The notes under the pieces: model-generated
Database searches by the model: none
What the model was told of the DNA's origin: nothing
The model's input: the letters and a program-made list of their open reading frames with translations, nothing else
Shown here: positions 1 through 8,877 of the stretch, piece after piece
How positions within the stretch are numbered: position 1 is the stretch's first letter
Layout of the letters: each line of letters begins with the position of its first letter
Origin: Paraphysoderma sedebokerense
Lineage: Eukaryota; Blastocladiomycota; Physodermatomycetes; Physodermatales; Physodermataceae
Reading direction: 5' to 3'
Length of the DNA stretch: 14,293 nucleotides
NCBI GenBank assembly: GCA_025602915.1
Contig: JAHLJZ010000040.1
Span: 188,001 to 202,293, forward strand
Program-made: the position numbers and the translations under genes

Positions 1-1541
1 AATCTCTAACTGGAGGGATATTTTGCGCTTGTACAGTGACGAAAGAGATTGGTTCACGTTTTCGGCGGAGTAAGTCTTCAGAGCGGCTGCTGTTGAAGTC
101 TTCGAAACGGATTGTGACGCAGGTTTATTTGTGTTCAAATGGGGATTGAGAACATTGAGTTTGGCGACTGCGATGGCATTTGATTTTGAGATGACGGTAC
201 TGGGCGTATCAGATTTCATTGGTTTGGCAGACGCGAGAATATCTCCTCCGTTTTCGGAGACATCATCTATCTGAGCCTCTTTTTGAATATCTTGACCTGT
301 TAGGTTCGACTGCTCAGAAGTCCCCGGTCTTCGGTTCTTTTTAGCCATTTTATCTCCAAACTCCTCTTTGTTCTCACCCTCATCTGATTTATCTACGTCA
401 AGAGTTTCTGATGCCTCATTTGCTCCTTCAAGTACGGCCGTGTTTCTCGTAGTCTCTAGGTCCGCCTGCCCAATTGACACCTCAAATGATGCTTTCACCT
501 CGTTCTTCCTTCCTTGTTCCATCGTCTCGACTATCGAAATATCAGAGCAGGTACAATCTTGGAGTTCTAGTGTGTCATTCTCGGTTTGGATGTCTTCCTC
601 TTTGTCCTCAGATATATTTGGTTCGCTGTGTTTTGCGACATCCCTGGTATTTGTAGGCGATGATGTCGGACGGAGCTGTGTTGACATTTCCTTTCGCATT
701 CTATCCGAATCTTGTGCTTTCGACGGAGAAGGTGATGAAGCAGTTCGGAGTTCTGTTGTCGGTGCACCAGAGTGTGCAGACTTCCGAGATTTAGGGGAAC
801 TTTCAATGGAATCATGATGTGAGATACATGCATGATAATCTGCAGATATCGACGGATGGGAATCAAGACTGACAGAGCACCGTGGTGGAGTAGCACCTTT
901 ATGCACTGTATTGGGGCTAATCTTGACAGCGGTTTTCGAGCGCGATTCATGTTGGGATGATGTCCTATAGAAGTCAATTCATGATGCGCCAGTCAGAAAT
1001 TCCCACCATTATGAGTTGCTTAAAAGGCAATACAATAACAAATAACCTGGTGAATTCTGGCTTCTTCAGTAGGCAACTTTGATGGGAAGTCTCTTCAATC
1101 GTCTTGCACAGTCTGTTCCAAATCAGATCTTGCTTGGGAAGGCCACATCGATGCAGGGTTGTATCTGATTCAATCGAACTGAATATCGATTCATATTCGT
1201 CGTATATTGATTTAAATAGTTTGTTTAATCTGTGTCGACGATATGTTTTCTATAAGGCGATATTCGCGTGAATAATTCGTAAAAGAGAGTGTCCGATTCA
1301 ACAATACAAGGGTATAAGGATCGATGACCAACCTGTATAATAACTGAAGCTTGATCACGGTCCATGATGACTTAATGCTTAAATTCATATCAAATGCAAG
1401 TGTCGGTGAAAGATGAATGTGCTTGTCCTGGAGTCCGATGAGACTGTTTAAGATTCGCGAGCCCACTTGGGCTTCCCAGCCGTAACCGCCCATTTCCTCA
1501 GTTGTTTCGGCATTTTGATAACACATGTGCAAATGATACAT
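1..1541 (-). CDS. Unrecognised protein, 5' three exons, runs off the left edge
   Basis: I propose exons 1541-1333, 1229-1047 and 964-1. The introns are 103 nt (GTTGGT..CACAG) and 82 nt (GTTATT..TATAG), both in phase 2, and the joined frame is open for 452 codons to the window edge. The start is the ATG at 1541, with a stop just upstream in frame. Residues about 1-130 look folded, mixing hydrophobic and charged stretches such as IFSSIES and LIWNRLCKTIEE. From about residue 135 onward the protein is low-complexity and rich in Ser, Thr, Glu and Lys, with no membrane segment, so it is probably disordered. I do not recognise the family. The composition would suit a nuclear or scaffold protein, but that is a guess. 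The first exon and both junctions rest on frame and splice consensus only. The gene is divergent from the TBC gene, so the two may share a promoter. Confidence 0.62.
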
Positions 1542-1622
1542 TAATTCATATAATCAACATCTATAATGAATGAATCTATAGATCTTGAAAGTCTGAATGA
1601 ACGGTAAAAGTCTATTCCCTCC
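1542..1622. promoter_or_regulatory. Short divergent intergenic region
   Basis: About 80 bp separates the ATG of the left minus-strand gene from the proposed start of the TBC gene. It is AT-rich and shows no clear TATA box. If both starts are right it must hold both 5' leaders and a shared bidirectional promoter. The TBC start is the weaker of the two. Confidence 0.35.
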
Positions 1623-3548
1623 ATGGTCGGTGGTGATGCATAAGGTAGCTGACACTACAATTATTTGTCTCAAATCCGGAATTCAACAATAATTATCAAT
1701 TACACAACATTTTGCCAATACAAATTCGTAAACTCGGTTCCAATATCGAAAACGATACATTCTGATCGGTCATACTTAACATTTGACGTTGCTAAATGTA
1801 GAGATACGTATGGTTTCAAAAAGTCGAATCAACATGTGACAAAGCAAGCTTACCAAGACTGGGAAAAATCGTATAAAAGAGAAATAGATAAAGCAGAAAG
1901 TAGGTGGAATGGGCTGTTGAAACAAAGGAAAAGAAAGAAAAAAAGCGGAATGCCAGAGCGCAGTGATAAGTGTTAGTTTGTTTTGAATTTGTTAGGTTTA
2001 CAGTTGTAGACTTTCTCGGCTCGCACAATGGCTGTGACATCGAGTACCGGAAAGTTGTATAAAAAAACATGCTGACAATGGCTCTGATTATGGACGATGC
2101 AGTAAAGCGACTGATACGAAAGGGTATACCGAACCGACACAGGCGGAAGGTAAGGGCTACCCGATAATCTTGCGAATTGTAAGGTCTAACCAAACTAATT
2201 ATGGGTTGGATAGGTCTGGCTTCATTATAGTGGCGCCGAACAGCTAATGTTAGCAAATGAAGGAGTGTATCTGTCGATGCTACAACGAGAGAAAGATGAG
2301 AGCGCAGCAAACGGAACAGAAAACGGACCTAAGAAAGTCAATATGGCTATTGATCAGATAGAAAGAGGTTAGAACGACGATTTTATTACTAAAATAGAAA
2401 TGATGTTATCTCAATGACTAATAACTTATATGACGTCTCAATCAATACTGACCACAGATCTTCATCGGACATTCCCGGATAACGTTCACTTTCAACAAAT
2501 GGAAACAGTCCCACCCTTCACCACATCCTTTCCACCCCCTCCATATGCTTACTCTACTCCACTACTCCACTCTCTACGTCGCGTTTTAGTTGCATATTCA
2601 TTTTACAATCCTCGACTGGGTTATTGCCAGTCATTGAATTACATTGTAGGGCTACTTTTACTATTTATGCCTGAAGAAGAAGCGTTTTGGATGTTGGTTT
2701 CAATTATACAGAATATCATGCCCGATCAGATGTATTCAAAGAATTTGAGAGGAACAGTTACTGAGATGAAAGTATTGACTGGGGTTGCGAGGACTAAGTG
2801 CAGAGATGTGTTAGATAAAGTGAAGAAAGGAGGAATGATCGAGTTAGATGCGCTTATCAGTCCTTGGTTTCTGACTTTGTTCATTAATATCTTGCCTATT
2901 GAGGTCTGTCATTTCGTCTCGACTGTATTCATTTTTGCTGGAATTAACATTTGTTTTTATATTCAGTGCGTTCTACGTGTATGGGATTGTCTGTATTAGT
3001 ATGTTTGTCGCATTTTTCTGGTCCTTCAATCGGTACAAATGCCTAATCTTTGGTGTTACAGCGAAGGGAATAAAATACTGTACCGTATCGCACTTGCCGT
3101 CCTAAAGCTAAACGAAGATAAAATTATGAAGATCAAGGATCCCATGGAAGTCGTTGTCCATATCCAGGTATACTATCCAATCAACAAAATTCTGCCGTTT
3201 GCAGAGTTTCCCTCATTTTGATACTGATATGTTCCCATTTATAGAATTGTCCGAAGAGTATGGTAAATTGCCACAAATTAATGGATGTATGTACTTGTTG
3301 CTGTGTTTATAGTCTTTCATGTTTATGTTTTCCAGTATAGTGTCGGCGGAGCGTTCCAATATTGACCTTTTTCTACGTTGACGCAAACCTAATAGACTGC
3401 GTTCAAAAGATTCGGGTCACATGCAGTTGGACATTTATCGGAAAAGGAGATTCAAAAGAAACGTGCCAACGCGGCAAAAGACGTAGCGGCAAAGATGGGA
3501 AATGATGACCCCAGCGATGATGCTTCAGGTAGCGACGAAGAAGAATGA
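1623..3548 (+). CDS. TBC-domain Rab GTPase-activating protein, GRTP1/TBC1D-like
   Basis: TBC proteins switch off Rab GTPases in membrane traffic by supplying an Arg and a Gln finger to GTP hydrolysis. Proposed exons are 1623-1632, 1804-1962, 2103-2149, 2214-2367, 2458-2903, 2967-2998, 3062-3167, 3245-3286 and 3396-3548, giving 382 aa with all phases agreeing. The pre-domain motif DTYGFKK is followed by LIRKGIPNRHR, which opens the TBC domain. The Arg-finger motif IxxDxxR is I121-D124-R127, in IERDLHRTFPDN. The Gln finger is Y179-C-Q181, in LGYCQSLN, where most family members have YCQG. Further family blocks are SPWFLTLFINILP, RVWDC, LAVLKLNEDKI and AFKRFGS. The C terminus is acidic (GSDEEE). 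Introns run from 63 to 171 nt; GTATGT donors follow WDCLY and HKLMD. All exons from 2103 on are secure. The 10-nt first exon, the 1633-1803 intron and the 1962/2103 junction (donor GTGATA) are tentative. Confidence 0.92.
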
Positions 3549-3900
3549 TATAATAGATCGTCATTCCACTTTCTTAGTTGAATGTAATGGAATTACTGTA
3601 GAATTAAAAATATTGGACAATGTATAGCTTTCATGACTACTCTTGATTGTAATTGAACTAGTGTCTCATTATTCACTACGTGCGAAAAATTACTCTAGAA
3701 CTTGCTCAAAAAGTTAGCAGCTTTCAGACGACAAAGATTCCGGACATCAGGTGCGGCGTGCGACGAGCCAGGAGACGCATGGCTGCTGCATGATCGGGAG
3801 ATGTCATTAAATTCTAGCAAGATTTAGAAACATCATTCACAAGCTAAATCCATTATATTTTAGCATATTCGTCAACGCGATACATACACCACTTTAAATC
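3549..3900. other. Convergent intergenic region
   Basis: These 352 bp lie between the 3' ends of the TBC gene and the zinc-finger gene. An A-rich stretch at about 3600-3615 could serve as a polyadenylation signal for the TBC gene. A GC-richer patch near 3735-3800 has no reading frame or tRNA-like fold that I can support. A 16-bp string at 3825-3840 recurs at 14114-14129. Confidence 0.5.
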
Positions 3901-4527
3901 TTATCGGCTTCCAACTTTGTATGAAATGTGAGATAGCAAAGTTTTTCCCCATAGATCCAGGTAAGCTTTCAGATGGTCTTGGTTATCTTTCAACTCGTTT
4001 CGAAAATCTTTCAACTCGTGTCGAAAACCTTCCAACTCGTGTCGCATATCTGTCGAGTCGTTGCGAATCTGCTGGACTTCGTGGGATAAATCACATATCG
4101 GTGGTGGAGACTGCGGGCCCCGCAGTGTAATTGATATGATCTCTGAGTTTTGATCTCCAGCTGCGCAGGAAATTTCGGTAGAAGTACCCATGTCCATTGG
4201 CTCCATCTCGGTTCGTTGTACTGAGGACATGGTATCGTTCGTATCGTCAGCCAAGGGTGTGGGTTCAATATTTGTTCCGGGGACTGCTTTGGGTGCATTC
4301 GATCTGCCACGACTCACTCCGAAATACATATCGTAATGATTTGGAAGGTAATGTTGGGTGAGAAATTGTCTAACGTCCTCGTAGTTTGAAGAGCTTTCCT
4401 TGCAAAAACAACATTCCGAGGGAACCCCACCAGGGTGACTTCGTACATGGCGAAGGAGATTGGATAATTTGTTTCTAACTACTATTTTTTTTGGACAAAA
4501 GGGACATTTGACGTGGACGGAAGACAT
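3901..4527 (-). CDS. Small two-zinc-finger protein with heptad-repeat tail
   Basis: This is a single-exon frame of 208 aa. I chose the ATG at 4527; the frame stays open a little further upstream but has no other ATG. The first finger is C8-x2-C11-x15-H27-x3-H31 (KCPFCPKK, then NLLRHVRSH). The second is C39-x2-C42-x16-H59-x4-H64. The first resembles BED/C2H2 DNA-binding fingers. The middle (about 70-140) is polar and probably disordered. Residues about 160-195 contain 7-residue repeats of the form RHELxxF, RHELKDF, RNELKDN, expected to form a coiled coil for oligomerisation. A DNA-binding regulator or a domesticated transposon-type finger are both possible, and I cannot choose between them. 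It is divergent from the J-protein gene. Lack of introns sets it apart from its neighbours. Confidence 0.62.
   Translation of the reverse strand: MSSVHVKCPFCPKKIVVRNKLSNLLRHVRSHPGGVPSECCFCKESSSNYEDVRQFLTQHYLPNHYDMYFGVSRGRSNAPKAVPGTNIEPTPLADDTNDTMSSVQRTEMEPMDMGTSTEISCAAGDQNSEIISITLRGPQSPPPICDLSHEVQQIRNDSTDMRHELEGFRHELKDFRNELKDNQDHLKAYLDLWGKTLLSHISYKVGSR
3965..4069. repeat. Tandem 21-bp imperfect repeat, 4-5 units, in coding DNA
   Basis: Units begin at about 3965, 3986, 4007, 4028 and 4049. Units 2 and 3 differ at one base of 21 (TTTCAACTCGTTTCGAAAA against TTTCAACTCGTGTCGAAAA), and unit 4 at a few more. The outer units are more diverged. Each unit is exactly 7 codons on the minus strand, so the expansion makes protein heptads without shifting the frame. 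Confidence 0.88.
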
Positions 4528-4769
4528 TGCTTGTTTACTTTGAATCGAAGTTGTCAAACTTTGCCCAAGTCGCGAAATCAAGTCGACTGCCGGACGAGAG
4601 AGAATAATACACGTGACATTAATTGTTTTGGCTGATCGAGTGTTCGTTACTTTCTGCTCTGCTCGGCGCCCTAGGCATCATCAAGTCCTACTTTTTATTG
4701 TTTCAACGTTTTATCCACACCCTTACTTATTTTATTCAGAATTCTTGCACGTAGTGTATATTGTTGCGT
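4528..4769. promoter_or_regulatory. Divergent promoter region, zinc-finger gene and J-protein gene
   Basis: This region of about 240 bp lies between two divergent starts. A palindromic E-box CACGTG lies at 4610-4615, a possible bHLH or bZIP site. A T-rich tract at about 4689-4735 precedes the J-protein start. No clear TATA box is visible. Confidence 0.35.
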
Positions 4770-6210
4770 ATGGGGATGCTTGATCGTGTCCCATTCTGTT
4801 TCGACATCCGTATCATTCTTCGGTCTTGTATAATTGCATTTCCGCTCGAGATTTCCAACAACCGTACTTTTACAGCTGAGTACGCACTGAGCTTCATATT
4901 GGTTTCATTCATAGCATTCCCAGTTGTGACTTGTCAGAGATCCACCAGGGATTCGCAACGGCCTGCATTCTTGACAAAAATGCCACGTCGAATTTTCCAG
5001 GCTCGCGTTACTCAGCCCCACAACTTTTATATTTTCCGGGTGCTGCTGCAAAATTCAATCCATAGAGTCTGTAGGATGAACTTCATCAAGTGCTTAACTT
5101 ACTTAATACTCAGTACAATAAGCTCTATCGATATCTTATCATCATTTCTTCTCCTTGTCGGCTTGCGAGCTGTGTGTCGTCAAGTGGAAGGACTAACGCA
5201 TTCCCGCCAATCGAAAAAAATCCGTCATTCGCCAATATTCGGTTGTGTAACACTTTTATACTTAACATTATGTACATATAGATACAACAGTTCAAAGTTC
5301 GCTTCAAAAAAAGGAGGGCTCGCTTCACCCACCCCACAGAATATATCGACTCGATTTATCGGATCCAATATTTTCGCTTTTGCTTTCGAGTTTGATGGGG
5401 AAAAAGAAAATACAGGATACAGTTATGTTTTCAAAGGAGATAACAGAGAGTATGTTGGTCGAAGTCAGGTCAGGGTACACTTGAAGAATGAAGACGACAA
5501 TCCATCGACTTGGGGATTCTCGGATAGGCAGTCGAGCGAGTATAACTATATTCCGCCGAAACCGAAGAAACGCAACAAAGAGAGAAAAGAAAGTAGTTCG
5601 AAGAAACAGCAGAAATCAAGCAACCGAAAGCCCAAATCAAAGATGAATAACAAACAGCGGCAACGAAATCAATATAAATCACAGACTCAACCAGGTTACA
5701 ATCAATTCTTTGGCGGAGGCGATAACGCATTCGGCAATATCTTTGAGGATATCTTTTCAAACCTTTTCTCTCAAGGCCCTCACTCTCAGACTGGTTCCCG
5801 AAGTGGCGGTGCAAATTCAAAGGGTTATCAGTATACCTTTTTCGGTTCTGGGCCAAGCGGGTTTCAATTTGGGGGCCCTAGCGGCGGAAGTCGGCGGAGT
5901 GGTGGAAATCACTATAGTGTGCCTCCTAACTTTGTTGATCGAAACGATATCATCAAATCATACAAAAAATTGGGAGTTAGCGAGAGTGCCAGTTCCGATG
6001 AAGTGAAGAAGGCTTATCGAAAGCTGGCATTGAAGTAGTAAGTATACATGCTTCGAAGACCATGAAATAGTGGCTTAGGTCGGTACTGACGATGATTCCT
6101 GCATTGCTAGCCATCCCGATAAGTGTAAGAAGTCCGATTGCGAATCAAAAATGATGGAAATCAACGAAGCGTACGATAAAGTCTTGAAAGATATTGAGAC
6201 TAAGAAATAA
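4770..6210 (+). CDS. J-domain (DnaJ/Hsp40, class C) protein with C-terminal J domain
   Basis: J domains stimulate the ATPase of Hsp70. Exons are 4770-6037 and 6111-6210, with a 73-nt intron (GTAAGT, branch TACTGAC, acceptor CTAG) placed inside the YHPD codon run. The product is 455 aa. The J domain is at about 390-455: YKKLGV, then DEVKKAYRKLALK, the essential HPD at 424-426, and a last helix with MEINEAYDKV. Before it come a Lys/Arg-rich stretch (about 270-305) and a Gly/Phe-rich region (about 311-385). The N-terminal 170 residues contain three hydrophobic stretches near 40-57, 106-132 and 155-170, possible membrane segments that could tether it to an organelle membrane. The start is uncertain. 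ATG 5076 is in frame too, and CTTAAC plus ATATAG before 5282 looks like a 3' splice site, so part of the N-terminal region may be intronic. The 3' half is secure. Confidence 0.82.
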
Positions 6211-6424
6211 TACCCATATCTTAAAGTGATTGGCAAGGTGTAGTCACAACATATTTCTGAATTTCAAATGGAGTTGGTTTTCTAAGCCGACAAATTAATA
6301 TACATGGTTGTAATATAAAGACGTGCGTTTTGGTTGTACGATATGATCTAAATATATTTTCCTCCTCGATTCACTTTATTTAGCGCTACATATCCAAAGT
6401 TCTGTATTCTCTCGACAGTATTGG
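6211..6424. other. Convergent 3' region
   Basis: These 214 bp separate the J-protein stop from the minus-strand gene. The reverse strand has AATAAA at about 6376-6381, a likely polyadenylation signal for the minus-strand gene, unless the alternative last exon ending at 6376 is used. AT-rich sequence at 6293-6360 can serve the plus-strand gene. Confidence 0.4.
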
Positions 6425-8359
6425 CTATCTTCTTGATCGATTATTTCTACTGCTCCACCTGTGTTCTTCATTATCCCATTCATCTTTCCTTATACCAGAG
6501 CCAATATCAATTCGCGTCTGGGTAATAGACGGAACTCTTGGTATGTGAAGGAGTAATCCGGGTTTTCTTTCGCGAATGTGGGTGAGGAGTGATGACAGCT
6601 TGCCTATTGTCGTCTCATAGTCTCGCTATTGCCAACCAATATTCAGGGCTCTAGTGCTTACAAGAAGGTGAAAATCAATCGTAACTTCAACTGTACCTCC
6701 AGAGTCTTTACCCTTTCTCGTACGATATTTCTGGTAGAGTCGTTCGGACCTTCCTCCAGGTATACGCTGAATATCTCATGTTCACTGTAAATCAGTTTCT
6801 CGGTGAAAGTCAATTTAGCTTTTACATTCGGCACTTGTTTCAACTCGCAAGGATCAATGATAATCGCAGAGGGCGAAATCTCTGATGATTTGTTCGGCCT
6901 TAGCGTGAGTTTTGCAGTGAACCTTAAGGCAAATTGTCACAGAGCTGCCAAAATTCAATTTACGCAAGTAATCTTCTCCTCACCGCCCTGTAGTATTACA
7001 TCCCCGCAGACATTCCCCGCCGACAATTCCTAGAAAACCACCTATCCCGTCATCTGGCCAGAAGCCCGGAGTAGTCCCATTAAATTTGCCAGCGGTCATT
7101 CGATTCCATTTTTCGCGTGTAATTCGATCAGACGTCAAGTGGAAGAGTATGTTATTCGGATCCAGCACAATAATGCGATAGTATCTCGGATGCGTGGGGT
7201 TTGGATTCTTTGAATCACATTTTAGCATCCGAGCATCATCTTTGGTACTAGGCAACAAAAATCTGCTTACCGCTCCTAATATTGAAACAGTGAACAGCCT
7301 GGTGAAAAGCTCATTCGTCCCAGAACCGAATTTGTTTACAACGATCGGTATCGTTCGTTGAAATATTACTAGATTTTCTGTTAGTTTTCGTGAAATTTAG
7401 ATATAACTATACGATTACACTACCTTCTTCTGCCCTCTGCCCTTTTTCATACTGAACATCTTTTGGTGTTAAAATATGGTTTATGAATCGATGCCCCTCT
7501 TTGGCATCACTTGAGTTTGATGCATGATGGGCAAAATGGTACGAAGTCTTTAACCACTCCGCAGGTAACAGACTAGTTTTCGGTGCATTGAGACTTAATA
7601 ATAACGAAGGGGCTTGAGATTGAACTACATCCAGCACTCGAACAAGTCTGGATTTCGTGTCTTGAATGGAAGACTTGAGGAGTTGTCAGCATAGCAGATT
7701 TGTTATTTGAGCTCTAAATAATAACCTTTAAATAATTGTATCTCGTTTGAACGTCTTTAGCTACATTTTCCCAAGACGTATGTCTGAAATCAAAGGAAAT
7801 TAGATGGGCCTTTCGACATCCCATTACCAGCTCAACAAAATGGAGCTGATAATAATCATCCTTTCGGTAGTAACATAAGTCGGCTCTATATCTATCATTT
7901 TGTTCGATCACATTTGTAACCAGTTCTTTGACGATTCTCCCGATGCGTCGAAAGCCGTCCTCGCCCTTCAAATTGAGATTTTGTCGCTCGACTGTTGTAC
8001 GAAAGGAAAATGGAGTGCATCTGTGGGTTAAGTGATGGAAAAGATCGTCGCGTGCAGATAAGGTGAACGTATAGGTTTGAGGAAATGGCGGTGGAGACTT
8101 TAACGAACGGGTGAATGTTCAGTTAGACTATGTTACGCAATATGTAGTGCGGAACTGTTATAATTACCAATTGTCCCACATTGATGATCATCTGGCAAGT
8201 CTTTCGCTTCTCTGTAAGTTCTGAGCCACCGTAGAAGTCATATTCGTGCCAATGAATTGGCAGCTCTCGTATGAATGCATCTGAGCAACGTAAAAATTTA
8301 TCGTTACTATTTGCGCATTTTATGCAAATATTGATTGACTCTATACGAAATTCAACCAT
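6425..8359 (-). CDS. Unrecognised seven-exon soluble protein, about 529 aa
   Basis: Proposed exons are 8359-8168, 8097-7726, 7673-7424, 7377-6984, 6922-6766, 6712-6662 and 6598-6425. The introns are 70, 52, 46, 61, 53 and 63 nt, and every phase agrees, giving 530 codons. I do not recognise the family. The N-terminal part (about 1-190) has alternating strands and helices with a Cys pair (INICIKC) and a Tyr-rich run (CYYRKDDYYQ). A helix-rich middle follows (KSRLVRVLDVVQS). Then comes a part with YRIIVLDPNNILFHL and a Gly-rich stretch (DDGIGGFLGIVGG). The end looks like beta strands, for example GGTVEVTIDFHLL and GLLLHIPR. There is no signal peptide and no clear membrane segment. Least certain are the 53-nt intron, where the unspliced frame is open for a while, and the C terminus. 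A 37-nt intron at 6495-6459 would instead give a different tail ending at 6376. Confidence 0.7.
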
Positions 8360-8504
8360 TCCGCTTCACCTCAGATGATTCGTGTTTCCCTATCTCTTCC
8401 CATTCGAACATGATCCGTTTACCGAATGATGGAGAAACATGAGGTTTAACATGATCTTCAGAAAACATGCTCAAGTCTCTTCGCCTATGAATTCTACAAT
8501 CCAT
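8352..8504 (-). other. Upstream ORF overlapping the start of the unrecognised gene
   Basis: An ATG at 8504 opens a 50-codon frame whose TGA overlaps the main ATG at 8359 in another frame (ATGGTTGA). It could act as a translational brake if the transcript starts upstream of it. Alternatively it is a real first coding exon: a phase-1 donor (TTCG|GTAAAC) would join to the acceptor GTATAG just inside the main frame. The sequence alone does not decide. Confidence 0.3.
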
Positions 8505-8877
8505 GGAGTTTAATGAGGAATTAAGGTTGTTGCGGATATAACACAATCGCTAAAATTGGGTTTAGTCAATCGAGGGGGAGCACTTCCAAATAATCCAGCT
8601 GAAGTTTAACGATAACGATGTGTTTTAACGCAAATGTATGATCAATTAATGCTGGTTCAATGAATTCGTGTTAATGATATTTTAAGAATGCTCCATCTCT
8701 GGTCTGGGCGGCTTTGACAATTTGACACGTCATTTGGAGACTTCATCTCCCGAGCCTCGACAACCTCCTCTTTCCTTCTCTTTTGAATGCGAAAATTGCC
8801 CCATTCTTTGTTCAAACTTCACCAAATTAGACTCCTAGGGATATAAATTGCCATGAGAGATCGTAACCTCAAATGTA
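8505..8877. promoter_or_regulatory. Divergent promoter region of the unrecognised gene and the CNB/F-box/LRR gene
   Basis: TATAAA at 8842-8847 lies 31-36 bp before the ATG at 8878, which would leave only a very short 5' leader. An inverted pair TGACACGTCA at 8723-8732 resembles bZIP/CRE half-sites with a two-base spacer. A pyrimidine-rich stretch covers about 8740-8785. No coding frame is supported here. Confidence 0.5.
8842..8847 (+). promoter_or_regulatory. TATA box of the CNB/F-box/LRR gene
   Basis: The string GGATATAAATT carries a canonical TATAAA at the right distance from the proposed ATG at 8878. It supports a start with a short leader and agrees with the tiny first coding exon. Confidence 0.55.

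Noticed and set aside
368-817. Plus-strand Ser-rich open frame
   Set aside because: It is the antisense shadow of the minus-strand frame, which joins upstream exons through phase-matched introns and is open across the whole stretch.
1170-1192. Inverted repeat GAATAT..ATATTC
   Set aside because: It lies in a coding exon (YESIFSS) with arms of only six bases, so it is within chance.
1230-1332. Coding-looking frame (ESDTLFYELF..) inside the first intron of the left gene
   Set aside because: It meets a stop in the next exon and has no phase-compatible donor; treating the stretch as an intron joins both flanking exons cleanly.
1816-2310. Minus-strand frame of about 160 codons
   Set aside because: It lies antisense to the TBC gene exons, which match family motifs precisely.
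3330-3395. Possible exon with YVDANLID before the last TBC exon
   Set aside because: It resembles the family text DADELI but is out of phase with AFKRFG. The exon 3245-3286 (NCHKLMD) with a GTATGT donor joins in frame and fits the family better.
3660-3800. Possible tRNA or structured RNA in the GC-richer intergenic patch
   Set aside because: No B-box-like GGTTCGANNCC and no cloverleaf pairing could be found by eye.
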